This document shows, in pieces, positions 31,377 through 40,277 of a DNA stretch of 48,751 nt. Position 1 is the first letter of the stretch. Each line of letters starts with the position of its first letter. This stretch comes from Clostridia bacterium. Its GTDB lineage: Bacteria; Bacillota; Clostridia; Christensenellales; Aristaeellaceae. A program made the translations under genes and the position numbers. The stretch is from the NCBI GenBank assembly GCA_017526525.1, contig JAFXRG010000061.1, positions 1-48,751 of the forward strand, written 5' to 3'. The notes below the pieces were generated by a model. It ran no database searches and was not told the DNA's origin. It saw only the letters and a list, made by a program, of their open reading frames with translations.

Positions 31377-31589
31377 ATGATGCCATTAAGTTATGCAAAC
31401 CCCGGGGAAGAAGCCGTGATCCGGAAGGTGGGCGGAAGTCCCGAGGTCAGGAAACACCTGGAAAACCTCGGCTTCGTCGCGGGCGGTACGGCGACCGTTA
31501 TCACATCCATGAACGGAAATGTGATTGTGAAGGTCAAGGAATCCCGCGTGGCCATCGATGAAGAGATGGCGCGCAAAATCATGATTTAA
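31377..31589 (+). CDS. feoA: FeoA-domain protein (ferrous iron transport)
   Basis: The 70-residue SH3-like protein has the FeoA pattern: LSYANPGEEAVIRKVGGSPEVRKHLENLGFVAGGTATVI, then GNVIVKVKESRVAIDEEMARKIMI. FeoA is a small cytoplasmic protein that assists FeoB. The start follows CAGGAGGGG; a second ATG comes immediately after the first. It is the first of two feoA genes in this operon, an arrangement common in Clostridia. Confidence 0.93.
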   Translation: MMPLSYANPGEEAVIRKVGGSPEVRKHLENLGFVAGGTATVITSMNGNVIVKVKESRVAIDEEMARKIMI

Positions 31590-31603
31590 CAGGAGGTACG
31601 GGC

Positions 31604-31825
31604 ATGAACAGTCTGCGGGAAGTGCCGGTGGGCGGCAGGGCAAAGGTGGTCCGGATTCACGGGGAAGGAGCCGTGCGGCGCAGGATCATGGACATGGGCA
31701 TTACCAAAGGGGTGGAGATATATGTGCGGAAAATGGCTCCCCTGGGGGATCCCGTTGAGATCACCGTGCGCGGGTATGAGCTTTCCCTTCGCAAGGCGGA
31801 CGCCGAAAGTATTGAGGTGGAATAA
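31604..31825 (+). CDS. feoA: Second FeoA-domain protein
   Basis: The 73-residue protein reads LREVPVGGRAKVVRIHGEGAVRRRIMDMGITKGVEIYVRKMAPLG, then PVEITVRGYELSLRKADAESIEVE, the canonical FeoA fold with G..RRR...MG. It begins 14 bases after the first feoA with AGGAGGTACGGGC. The two copies differ clearly, so this is not a recent duplication. They may form distinct contacts with FeoB. Confidence 0.93.
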   Translation: MNSLREVPVGGRAKVVRIHGEGAVRRRIMDMGITKGVEIYVRKMAPLGDPVEITVRGYELSLRKADAESIEVE

Positions 31826-31844
31826 TTTTTTTTTCGCCCTGCAG

Positions 31845-31858
31845 TTAGATAACACTAA
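31845..31858 (+). promoter_or_regulatory. Second DtxR-like half-dyad, upstream of feoB
   Basis: TTAG-ATAACA-CTAA repeats the core and spacing of the operator at 31318 (TTAG-ATCAAT-CTAA). It lies 29 bases before feoB, after a ten-base T-run, so it may give feoB separate iron control. Confidence 0.5.
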
Positions 31859-31886
31859 GTAAACGAATAACAGGAGGGACATCCCG

Positions 31887-34349
31887 ATGGAGATTCGAAT
31901 CGCACTGGCAGGCAATCCAAACAGCGGCAAAACGACCCTGTTCAACGCACTGACCGGTTCCAACCAGTTTGTGGGCAACTGGCCGGGCGTCACGGTGGAA
32001 AAGAAGGAAGGCAAGCTCAAAAAGCACAGCGGCGTAACGATCACCGACCTGCCGGGCATTTACAGCCTGTCTCCCTATACCCTGGAGGAAGTTGTGGCCC
32101 GGAATTACCTGATCAATGAACGGCCGGACGCCATACTGAACATTATTGACGGCACCAACCTGGAAAGGAACCTGTACCTGACCACGCAGCTGGCAGAGCT
32201 GGGCATTCCGCTGGTGATTGCCATCAACATGATGGATGTGGTGAAGAAGAACGGCGACAAGCTGAATACCGCCGATCTTTCCCGACAGCTGGGCTGCCGG
32301 GTGGTTGAAATCTCTGCCCTGAAGGGAACCGGCATTACGGAAGCCGCGGAAGCGGCCATCCAGGCGGCACAGTCCGCAAAGACCGTTCCGCAGCATACTT
32401 TTTCCGGGCCGGTGGAACACGCCCTGGCGCACATTGAAGAGGCAGCCGTGCATGGCATGCCGGAAGAGCAGCAGCGGTGGTACGCCATCAAGGTGTTTGA
32501 ACGGGACGCGAAGGTGATGGAGCAGTTGGGCGTTCCGGAGGAAACCCGGAAGCACATTGAGGAGGACATTGCCGCCGCCGAAAAAGAGCTGGACGATGAC
32601 GCAGAAAGCATTATCACCAACGAGCGCTATGTATACATTGCGCAGGTGATCCGGTCCTGCTACCGTAAGCACAACGCCGGGAGCCTGAGCTCTTCCGACA
32701 GGATTGACAAGGTGGTGACCAACCGCTGGCTGGGCCTGCCCATCTTCGCTCTGATTATGTTTGCGGTATACTGGATTTCCATGGTGGCCGTCGGCACCCC
32801 GGCCACGGACTGGGCCAACGACGGGCTTTTCGGAGACGGATTCCATCTCTTCGGCAACGGGACCGCCGCCTATGAAGCGGCGGCGGAACGCTACGGCGAT
32901 ACGGACCAGATCATCCAGGCTTTTTCCGAACAGTACGGCGTGGAGATCGACGGGGAAAACCCGGAAGAATCCCTGAAGGCCCTGCTGGCGGCTACCCCGG
33001 AGGACGCCGCCGTGACCTACGTTACCCAGGACGAGGAAACGCTGGAAACAGAGGAACACCCGGATACCGGCAAAGAGGAGCTGCAGGCCGCCGTGGAGGA
33101 ATACCTGAGCACGGAAGACGGATACAAGCCTGACATCGGCGCTCCCGATCCAGCCCGGTACGGCACCTGGGTGCCCGGGATTCCGGTGCTGGTGGAGCGC
33201 GGCCTGGACCGGATCGGCGCGGCGGAATGGCTGAAAGGGCTGATCCTGGACGGCATTGTGGCCGGCGTCGGATCGGTGCTGGGCTTTGTGCCCCAGATGC
33301 TGGTGCTGTTCCTGCTGCTGGCCTTCCTGGAAGCCTGCGGCTACATGGCCCGGATCGCTTTCATCCTGGACCGGATTTTCCGCAAGTTCGGCCTGTCCGG
33401 CAAGTCCTTTATTCCCATGCTGATCGGCACCGGTTGCGGCGTGCCGGGGATCATGGCCTCCCGTACCATTGAAAATGAACGGGACCGGCGCATGACCATC
33501 ATGACCACCACGTTCATTCCCTGCAGCGCAAAGATTCCATTTATCGCCATGATTGCCGGCGCGATTTTCCACAAATCCGCATGGGTAGCCACCAGCGCGT
33601 ACTTTATCGGCATGGCGGCGATCATCATCAGCGGCATCATGCTGAAAAAGACGAAACGCTTTTCCGGTGAACCCGCCCCGTTTGTCATGGAGCTTCCCGC
33701 CTATCACTGGCCCACGGCGGGCAATGTGTTCCGCTCCATGTGGGAACGCGGCTGGAGCTTCATCCGGAAAGCCGGAACGATCATCCTGCTCTCCACGATC
33801 CTGGTGTGGTTCCTGAGCCGCTTTGGCGTGGCGGACGGCACCTTCCGGATGCTGGAAAAAGAGGAACTGGAAAAGTCCATCCTGGCCGGGTTCGGCGGGA
33901 TCGTGGCATGGATTTTCAAACCGCTGGGCTTCGGTACCTGGCAGGCGACGGTGGCTTCCATTACCGGCCTGATTGCCAAGGAAAACATTGTGGGCACGAT
34001 GGGCATCCTCTACGGCGGCACAGCGGCCTACGCCAACCTGGCAGCTTCCTTTACCGGCATTGCCGCCTATGCGTTCCTGGTGTTTAACCTGCTGTGCGCA
34101 CCCTGCTTCGCGGCCATCGGCGCCATCCGGCGGGAGATGAACAACGCAGGCTGGACATGGTTCGCCATCGGCTATCAGTGCGGATTTGCCTACGCGGTAG
34201 CCCTGATGATTTACCAGTTCGGCAGGCTGTTCACCGGCAATGCGAACATCATCGGGCTGATCGCGGCGCTGGCGGTGCTGGGCGGAATGATCTATATGCT
34301 GTTTTTCAAGAAATATCACGAGGCCACTGAGCTGACCCGGAAAGTGTGA
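31887..34349 (+). CDS. feoB: Ferrous iron transporter FeoB
   Basis: The 820-residue protein has the N-terminal G domain (GNPNSGKTTLFN, TDLPGIYSLSP with the switch, INMMDV), a helical GDI region to about residue 275, and the membrane part with the conserved VPQMLVLFLLLAFLEACGYMAR, SFIPMLIGTGCGVPGIM and TTTFIPCSAKIPF segments. It moves Fe2+ inward in a GTP-dependent way. Between the first and second membrane segments (about residues 305-450) is a long acidic soluble stretch, larger than in E. coli FeoB. Many clostridial FeoB proteins have a shorter version. The start follows CAGGAGGGACATC. Confidence 0.96.
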   Translation: MEIRIALAGNPNSGKTTLFNALTGSNQFVGNWPGVTVEKKEGKLKKHSGVTITDLPGIYSLSPYTLEEVVARNYLINERPDAILNIIDGTNLERNLYLTTQLAELGIPLVIAINMMDVVKKNGDKLNTADLSRQLGCRVVEISALKGTGITEAAEAAIQAAQSAKTVPQHTFSGPVEHALAHIEEAAVHGMPEEQQRWYAIKVFERDAKVMEQLGVPEETRKHIEEDIAAAEKELDDDAESIITNERYVYIAQVIRSCYRKHNAGSLSSSDRIDKVVTNRWLGLPIFALIMFAVYWISMVAVGTPATDWANDGLFGDGFHLFGNGTAAYEAAAERYGDTDQIIQAFSEQYGVEIDGENPEESLKALLAATPEDAAVTYVTQDEETLETEEHPDTGKEELQAAVEEYLSTEDGYKPDIGAPDPARYGTWVPGIPVLVERGLDRIGAAEWLKGLILDGIVAGVGSVLGFVPQMLVLFLLLAFLEACGYMARIAFILDRIFRKFGLSGKSFIPMLIGTGCGVPGIMASRTIENERDRRMTIMTTTFIPCSAKIPFIAMIAGAIFHKSAWVATSAYFIGMAAIIISGIMLKKTKRFSGEPAPFVMELPAYHWPTAGNVFRSMWERGWSFIRKAGTIILLSTILVWFLSRFGVADGTFRMLEKEELEKSILAGFGGIVAWIFKPLGFGTWQATVASITGLIAKENIVGTMGILYGGTAAYANLAASFTGIAAYAFLVFNLLCAPCFAAIGAIRREMNNAGWTWFAIGYQCGFAYAVALMIYQFGRLFTGNANIIGLIAALAVLGGMIYMLFFKKYHEATELTRKV

Positions 34350-34353
34350 GAAG

Positions 34354-34524
34354 ATGTTTCATGCAATTGCGGAAAACGCGGGAACGATTGTCGTAACCCT
34401 GGTACTGGTCGGCATCGTGGCCGCCATCCTCGTCAAAATGCGCAAGGACAAAAAGCAGGGGAAATCCTCCTGCGGCTGCAGCTGCGGCAGCTGCCCCATG
34501 TCGGGCGCCTGCCATAAGCAATGA
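34354..34524 (+). CDS. FeoB-associated Cys-rich membrane protein
   Basis: The 56-residue protein has one membrane helix (IVVTLVLVGIVAAILVKM), a basic stretch and a Cys-rich tail, SCGCSCGSCPMSGACH. This is the small protein commonly encoded directly after clostridial feoB, thought to help deliver or receive iron at the membrane. It starts four bases after the feoB stop, so it is in the same operon. The ribosome site is GTGAGAAG. Confidence 0.9.
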   Translation: MFHAIAENAGTIVVTLVLVGIVAAILVKMRKDKKQGKSSCGCSCGSCPMSGACHKQ

Positions 34525-34557
34525 AGTTAAAAGCAGACAGGCCGCCGGGATGAACCG

Positions 34558-34812
34558 TTATGGAGAAGAGACGCGGTTCTGCCGGCGGTACTGTCCGGGG
34601 GTGACCCCGGTTTGCTGCTTGAAGAAACGAATAAAGGAAGATACATTGGGCATCCCCACCTCCGCCCCGACAATCTGGACGGGGTCATCGGTCTGCGACA
34701 AACGTCTGCAGGCCTCTTTTTTTCGCAGGGACTGAACATACTCCAGGACGCTCTGGCTGGTACAGTTTTTGAAATAATGGGAAAGGTTTGACGGCGTCAG
34801 GGAGGGGAAACG
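34558..34812 (-). pseudogene. AraC-family regulator, C-terminal DNA-binding fragment
   Basis: On the minus strand about 84 residues before the stop give a full AraC/XylS helix-turn-helix pair: LTPSNLSHYFKNCTSQSVLEYVQSLR, then ACRRLSQTDDPVQIVGAEVG, FIRFFKQQTGVTPGQYRR. Upstream of residue 92 of this frame the sequence is low-quality translation overlapping the divergent aminotransferase gene, and no sensor domain is present. It is a truncated regulator gene that may once have controlled its divergent neighbour. Confidence 0.75.
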
Positions 34813-34900
34813 AACCGGAAAGCAGGAAGAGGAAAACGGAAGGGAGAATAACAATATCCAAACGGTTATGAAGAATACAGCAGAATGGAAGGAACAGGGA

Positions 34901-36088
34901 ATGACAGAGAGAAACCTGGATTTTGACCGGATTGTCAACCGGAAAAATACCCGATGCATCAAATACGACTTTGCCGCCGAAAACGGATATCCGGAGGATG
35001 TCCTGCCCCTGTGGGTGGCGGATATGGATTTCAGGACTTCCTCCTTTGTGGAGGACGCCCTGGCGGAACTGACGCGGCACAATATTTACGGATACAGCGA
35101 CACCCGGCCCGGGGACGGATTTTTTGAAGCGGTGAGCGGTTGGATGAGAAGGCACCATCACTGGGAAACCGATCCGGCATGGCATGTGAAAATCCCCGGG
35201 GTTTGCTTCGCGATTGCCGCCGCCATCCGCGGACTGACAGCCCCGGGAGATGCCGTGATCATCCAGGAACCGGTTTACCATCCCTTCGGCAGCCTGATTC
35301 TGCAGAACGGACGGAAAAAGGTTTCCTCCGACCTGATCCGGGACGCGGAGAAAACCTACCGGATGGATTATGACGACTTTGAGAAGAAAATCATTGAAAA
35401 CAACGTGAAAATGTTTATCCTGTGCAATCCGCACAATCCGGTGGGCCGGGTATGGACCGGGGAGGAGCTGCGCAGGATCGGCCGGATCTGCGCGGAGCAC
35501 CGGGTGATCGTGTTCAGCGATGAAATCCATTCCGATTTTGTCTGGGAGGGGGAGCACCAGGTATTCCAGGAAGCGGATCCTTCTTTCCGGAACATCACAA
35601 TTACGGCCACCGCTCCGAGCAAAACCTTTAACCTGGCAGGGCTGCAGCAGTCCAACATCTTTATTCCGGATTCCGGGCTGCGGCAAAGCTTTACGGAAGA
35701 GCTGCACCGGACCGGCCTGGATGAACCCACGATCTTCGGAATCACCGCGGCACAGGCCGCCTATGAAAAGGGAGAGACCTGGTACGAAACCATGAAGGCC
35801 TATATCCGGAAGAATATCTGTTTTGCGGAAGCGTTTATCCGGGACCGCCTGCCGGGCACGGAGATGAAGAAACCGGAGGGGACGTACCTGCTTTGGGTGG
35901 ATTTCAGGGGAACCGGCCTGAACGCGGCGGAACTGGAGGAAATGATTGTTCACAAAGCCCGCCTCTGGCTGAACAGCGGCTCCGTTTTCGGCAGGGCGGG
36001 CGAGGGCTTCCAGCGGATCAACGCGGCCTGCCCGCAGAGCATCCTTCGGGAAGCGCTGGAAAGACTGGAGCGCGCGCTGTTATCTTAA
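34901..36088 (+). CDS. PatB/MalY-type PLP aminotransferase (cystathionine beta-lyase-like)
   Basis: I choose ATG 34901, preceded by GGAAGGAACAGG; an in-frame ATG at 34868 lacks a site. The 395-residue fold-type I protein begins NLDFDRIVNRKNTRCIKYDF and DVLPLWVADMDF, typical of PatB/MalY. It shows CNPHNPVGRVWT, FSDEIHSDFV (Asp contacting the pyridine nitrogen), the Schiff-base Lys in ATAPSKTFNLAGLQQSN and a late Arg in FQRINAACP. It should cleave C-S bonds of cystathionine or cysteine, or act as an aminotransferase. A truncated AraC gene lies divergently upstream. Confidence 0.92.
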   Translation: MTERNLDFDRIVNRKNTRCIKYDFAAENGYPEDVLPLWVADMDFRTSSFVEDALAELTRHNIYGYSDTRPGDGFFEAVSGWMRRHHHWETDPAWHVKIPGVCFAIAAAIRGLTAPGDAVIIQEPVYHPFGSLILQNGRKKVSSDLIRDAEKTYRMDYDDFEKKIIENNVKMFILCNPHNPVGRVWTGEELRRIGRICAEHRVIVFSDEIHSDFVWEGEHQVFQEADPSFRNITITATAPSKTFNLAGLQQSNIFIPDSGLRQSFTEELHRTGLDEPTIFGITAAQAAYEKGETWYETMKAYIRKNICFAEAFIRDRLPGTEMKKPEGTYLLWVDFRGTGLNAAELEEMIVHKARLWLNSGSVFGRAGEGFQRINAACPQSILREALERLERALLS

Positions 36089-36475
36089 CGCGGAATAGTA
36101 GTCTTCCAGCTCCCCGCGGCTGTACAGGAAAACGGTGCGCATATTGGGATCAAACTGGGTTCCCATGCCTTCGCACATGATCCGGGCGGCCTGCTCAAAG
36201 CTCATGGGCTCCTTGTAAACCCGTTTGCTGACTTGTTGTACAGCGTTTCATCGATGGGGTCTGGCCGGTCAGGTCCACGGTGCGGTCTTCGGTCAGCGGG
36301 AAATCCCGCTTCAGCCACTGACTGGTGCTGTTGGTCCGCGGGTCGATTTCCATATAGGCTGTCTGGCTGCTGTAATTGCCCTGGATGGACAGCTCACGAC
36401 GGTTGAACACCGCCAGAAGCTGAATATGCACCACGAGCATCGCCAGCGTTACGAAAAAGAGGAATGACGAATTTG
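36080..36475 (-). pseudogene. Relic of a membrane sensor with HD-GYP-like C-terminus
   Basis: On the minus strand the front reads SFLFFVTLAMLVVHIQLLAVFNRREL, a membrane helix followed by an extracellular-looking segment (NYSSQTAYMEIDPRTN, then LTEDRTVDLTGQTP). After a frame break near 36225 it resumes as KEPMSFEQAARIMCEGMGTQFDPNM and LYSRGELEDYYSALR, which is the end of an HD-GYP or HD phosphohydrolase domain. The catalytic middle is missing. The stop overlaps the aminotransferase end. I infer a large internal deletion. Confidence 0.6.
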
Positions 36476-36511
36476 AATAAATTACTATATATCAGACGGT
36501 ATCAGGCTGTC

Positions 36512-36546
36512 AAAAAAGACAGCCCGCGAAATTCGGGGCTGTCTTT
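36512..36546 (-). terminator. Rho-independent terminator of the glycosidase gene
   Basis: AAAGACAGCCC and GGGCTGTCTTT form an eleven-base stem, and read on the minus strand it is followed by a T-run. It may work in both directions. Confidence 0.8.
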
Positions 36547-36559
36547 GTAAGGGACGATG

Positions 36560-38488
36560 TTACTCGGCGGGCTTTTCCGGCGGCGACAGGCGGATTCCGG
36601 TGCCGCGGGGGTACAGGATTTCGTCGGTAAACTTGCAGGCGCTGTCCATGGCCGGCAGGTTCACCGGCAGGGTGCCGGAGATTTCACCGCCGCCCAGCAG
36701 CAGGTAAAGCGCGGCGGGCAGGTTGGGACCGTACTGGCTGACCCCGTTGCCGACCTCCCGGGGATCCTCGCTCATGCCCCGGGCGCCGAAGCATACCGCC
36801 AGGGCATCGGCGGAGGGGAAGCGGGCGGCGTCATAGGGCAGCTGGGCGCTGATTACGATGACGCTGTTGCCGGCGGCATGGGCCAGGGTGAGAATGGTAT
36901 CCATCAGCACGGAAGAGGATCCGGCTTTCTGGGCGGGATCCATGCCGGCGGCGCTGTAGGCGGTGTGGACGGCGAAGATGCGGCGGTTTTCCTGGCACAC
37001 CTTTACCAGGTCGCCGGCTGGCAGGGAGGGAATGCTGTAAACCGGGATTTCTGTTTCCGCCGGAATTTTTCCCTCTTCCTTCAGGCGGCTTACCGCGTAT
37101 TCCGCGCTCATGACCTGGCTGTCGAAGGGAACCAGCACGGCTGCCTTATCCTCCGGGAGGTTCAGGGGCAGGATGTTTTCGTTTTTCAGCAGGGTCACCG
37201 CTTTTTTCGCGATTTCAAACTCCTGCTCATGATGCTCCGCGGAACCGACCACGCTGACAGCCTTCCGGATCCGGTCCTCGAGATCACCGCTGTCATAGGG
37301 CGCCAGCATTCCGTGCTGTTCCTTGAAAGACAGAACCCGCAGCACCGCCGCATCCACAGCTTCCATGGAAATTTTGCCCTCGTCCGCCAGCGCGGCCACA
37401 TCCCGGACGTACTGCTCCAGGGCGGCCATGTCATCCGGGGTAAAGGGATCCACCGGCCGGAGGATCAGGTCCACGCCGGCTTCGATGGCCAGTTTTGCCG
37501 CATCCAGGACGTCAAAGTGCCTGGCAATGGCATCCATGTTCATGGCATCGGCGACAATCAGGCCGGAGAAGCCCATATCCCCCCGCAGGATATCGGTCAG
37601 GATGGTTTTCGAAAAGGTGGCGGGCAGGCCGATTTCCTCACCGGTTTCCTTCGAAATATAGGTACCTTTTTCAATCAGGGGATACACGATATGCGCGGTC
37701 ATGACCATATCCGCGCCGGCATCGATTCCGGCCTGGAAAGGAACCAGCTCAAAGTCCTTCAGCTGCTCATAACTTTTCACGACGACGGGCAGGCCGGTAT
37801 GGCTGTCCGTGTCCGTATCCCCATGGCCGGGGAAATGCTTCAGGGCGGAGAGGGAACCGGCTTCATGCAGGCCATGGATGAAGGCGGTGCCGTGAACGGT
37901 GACGGTTTCCGGATCGTCGGAGAAGGAACGGATTCCGATGATGGGATTGGAAGGATTGTTGTTCACATCCATCACCGGGCCGAAGGAGCCGGAATAACCG
38001 ATGGCCACGACCTCTTCACCGATCAGCCGCGCGACAGCCTCCGTGACAGCCGGATCGTTTACCGCCCCCAGCGCCATGCTGCCGGGGGTCATGGTGCCCC
38101 GCCCCAGGCGGGTTACATAACCGCCTTCCTGGTCGGTGCAGGTGATCAGCTGGGGCCGGCCGGCCACGGAGCCGCTGGCCTTCTGCACCGCGTCCACCAG
38201 ACGGAGGGCTTTTTCATTTTCCCGGGAATTCTGCAGGTTGAAAATCACGCCGCCGAAGCCGTATTCCTTCAACACGGCTTCCATTTCCGGATAGATTTCC
38301 TGAACCCCCACCTTTTCACCCTGCTCATTCTGGCGGTAATAGAACGCCGGCATCAGCAGCTGGGCAATTTTCTGTTCCGTCGTCATCTGACGGAGCATAT
38401 CGGACGGGACGGATGCTTTTTCTTCGGCCAGGCCGGCGCCGGAGAGAAGCAGTATCAGGGCAAGCAGCAAAGCGATCCATCGTTTCAT
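36560..38488 (-). CDS. Secreted glycoside hydrolase family 3 (beta-N-acetylhexosaminidase-like)
   Basis: The 642-residue protein starts with a signal peptide (MKRWIALLLALILLLSGAGLAEE). The N-terminal GH3 barrel (about residues 35-370) has TCTDQEGGYVTRL, SFGPVMDVNNNP, the NagZ-type catalytic loop KHFPGHGDTDTDSHTGLP (near residue 220, with the His that replaces a Glu as acid/base) and GLIVADAMNMDAI (nucleophile Asp). A C-terminal GH3_C domain follows (residues 400-640). It should remove beta-linked N-acetylhexosamine from peptidoglycan fragments or chitin outside the membrane. The start follows AAGGAAAGG on the minus strand. Confidence 0.9.
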   Translation of the reverse strand: MKRWIALLLALILLLSGAGLAEEKASVPSDMLRQMTTEQKIAQLLMPAFYYRQNEQGEKVGVQEIYPEMEAVLKEYGFGGVIFNLQNSRENEKALRLVDAVQKASGSVAGRPQLITCTDQEGGYVTRLGRGTMTPGSMALGAVNDPAVTEAVARLIGEEVVAIGYSGSFGPVMDVNNNPSNPIIGIRSFSDDPETVTVHGTAFIHGLHEAGSLSALKHFPGHGDTDTDSHTGLPVVVKSYEQLKDFELVPFQAGIDAGADMVMTAHIVYPLIEKGTYISKETGEEIGLPATFSKTILTDILRGDMGFSGLIVADAMNMDAIARHFDVLDAAKLAIEAGVDLILRPVDPFTPDDMAALEQYVRDVAALADEGKISMEAVDAAVLRVLSFKEQHGMLAPYDSGDLEDRIRKAVSVVGSAEHHEQEFEIAKKAVTLLKNENILPLNLPEDKAAVLVPFDSQVMSAEYAVSRLKEEGKIPAETEIPVYSIPSLPAGDLVKVCQENRRIFAVHTAYSAAGMDPAQKAGSSSVLMDTILTLAHAAGNSVIVISAQLPYDAARFPSADALAVCFGARGMSEDPREVGNGVSQYGPNLPAALYLLLGGGEISGTLPVNLPAMDSACKFTDEILYPRGTGIRLSPPEKPAE

Positions 38489-38633
38489 TTTTCGGATTTC
38501 CTTTCCTTGTTGTTTTCAGTTTTTTCCGCCGGGCCGGGGAGGATCAGTTGCGGCTGCGGACGACCATGTCATACAGCCGCTGCGTATCCAGGAATCAATA
38601 TTCAGCAAGGATCATCCCATCTTCTCCGGCTTC

Positions 38634-40111
38634 TCAGGGCCGGGGTATTCCGTCCGCGCCGACGCGGACCAGGGCGGCATAAGCCAGATTCGGATCTCCG
38701 GAAGCTTCCAGGGACTGCCGGATGAGCGCGGGATCCGCCTCCGGCGTGAAGGTCCACTCGCCCTTCGGCGTCTGAACGGTCAGCGGACGGGAAAAATCCA
38801 CCAGGAGGGGATTGAGCAGGATGTCAAAGTCGCCGTTGACATCTTCCGAAATGGTAACCGATACGGTATTCGAAGCTTTGTCAAAGGAGGCGGTCAGGAT
38901 ACCGCGGTTCACGGAATAGTCCGCCCGGAGCCAGTAAAAACCGGTATATTGCCGGGCAGGCGCCCGGGTGGACAGGTCCCACACCAGCTTTTCGGGAACC
39001 GGATTCCGGGTAAAGGAGGAAACATACGCAACGGCGTTTGTGTTGACGGAGGAGGTGACTTCCAGGCCCAGGGTTTCCGTGACCAGCGCAGACATGGCCT
39101 CATCCAGCTCGGGATCACCACTCGTGTAGGACAGAATGGAAACATCGTCGGAACCGTCAATCCGGGCCAGCACGCTGAGGAACTTGTCGAGCCAGTTTTC
39201 TTCCGCGGCCCGCCGGGCAAACTCCGCGGGATCCTTTACCACCGTCTGGGCACCATCTTCACTGTCCAGGTAATTATGTCCGGCGGGAACATGCACCAGC
39301 ACCCGGTGCGGATAGCTGCAGCCGTACTGAAGGCTGTAATCCGTCAGCGTTTTTTCAAATTCGGCGGCACGGATGGAACGCATGGCGTCCTCGGAATAGT
39401 AATCCCGAATACCGACCTGGATTTCAAATGGCAGGTTGGCGGCGTTCAGAAGGCTGACGCCGTTGGGATGCCCGGAGGACATGTTCACCGCGGCGAACCG
39501 GTCCGCCATGCGGGGCGCGACGGCGAATACCCCGTCGCCTCCGGCAGAGAAGCCCAGCAGATAGACCCGGTTCGGATCCGCATGCTTCAGGAGAATCATG
39601 TTTTCGATGAGCCGGTCGTACAGGGGATAGGAATCATCCACAAAATGCGTGTTCCAGACATCCTCGATGCCGCGGCAGGCCACATAGATTCCGTTGGAAA
39701 CCGCGCCCTTGTAGTATTCGGTCATCTGAAGCCACTGCTCGTTGTTGCTTTCTTCGGGGGCGCCCCCGCCGCCGTGCAGCGCAATATACAGGGGGTAGGT
39801 TCCGTCCGCGTCCGGGTTTCCGATGATGTCCATGGTGTACTTCATCTGATGGCTGCCGTATTTCATGACACATACATCCAGGTAAACGGGGCCATCGTCC
39901 TCATCGTAGTAACCGATATCAATTTTCGTGCGGACGGGCGTCACTTCCGCAACGCGCACAGGATCCGCCGCCGCTTCCGCTTGCAGGGCGGCGAAAGCAT
40001 CCTTCACGGCCGCCGGGCATCGGGCTGATCGGCGCAGGCCGGGAAAACCAGCGCCAGGGCAGCTGCCAGAAGAATGGAAAACAAGCGTAAGAAGGTATTC
40101 TTTTTGCGCAT
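38634..40111 (-). CDS. Exported alpha/beta-hydrolase (PHB-depolymerase/feruloyl-esterase-like), frameshift behind signal peptide
   Basis: ATG at 40111 (minus) follows AGGAAAGGGG and reads a lipoprotein-like signal, RKKNTFLRLFSILLAAALAL and VFPACADQPDA, then meets a TGA at 40006-40004. The mature protein continues in another frame (AAVKDAFAALQAEAAADP) and runs to 38634. It has LYIALHGGGGAPEESNN (oxyanion region), YLLGFSAGGDGVF (nucleophile GxSxG), a late His in VHVPAGHNYLDSE and a C-terminal beta-rich domain. One base lost or gained between about 40006 and 40040 inactivates the gene unless it is a sequencing error. The intact family member would be a secreted esterase, fitting the adjacent secreted glycosidase. 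Confidence 0.75.
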
Positions 40112-40156
40112 ATTCGCAAACCCCTTTCCTATTCAACATTTAACAAGATCATTTTT

Positions 40157-40185
40157 ATTATATCCGGTTTGGGACGGATAAACAA
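40157..40185 (-). promoter_or_regulatory. Promoter of the exported esterase gene
   Basis: On the minus strand TTGTTT and TATAAT are separated by 17 bases, 46 bases upstream of the ATG at 40111. Confidence 0.6.
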
Positions 40186-40277
40186 GCAAAATCGGAAGAC
40201 TGCGGGAAGCCTTCACGGACGGTTTCTTTTATGGTATCATTCGGGAAAAGACATTTCGATACAGGGAGGATCCGTTT

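Noticed and set aside
31845-34319. Antisense open frame of more than 800 codons opposite feoB
   Set aside because: It mirrors feoB codon structure in GC-rich sequence and shows His/Gln/Gly-rich low-quality translation with no family motif. Similar long antisense frames lie opposite 36560-38488 and 41446-43557.
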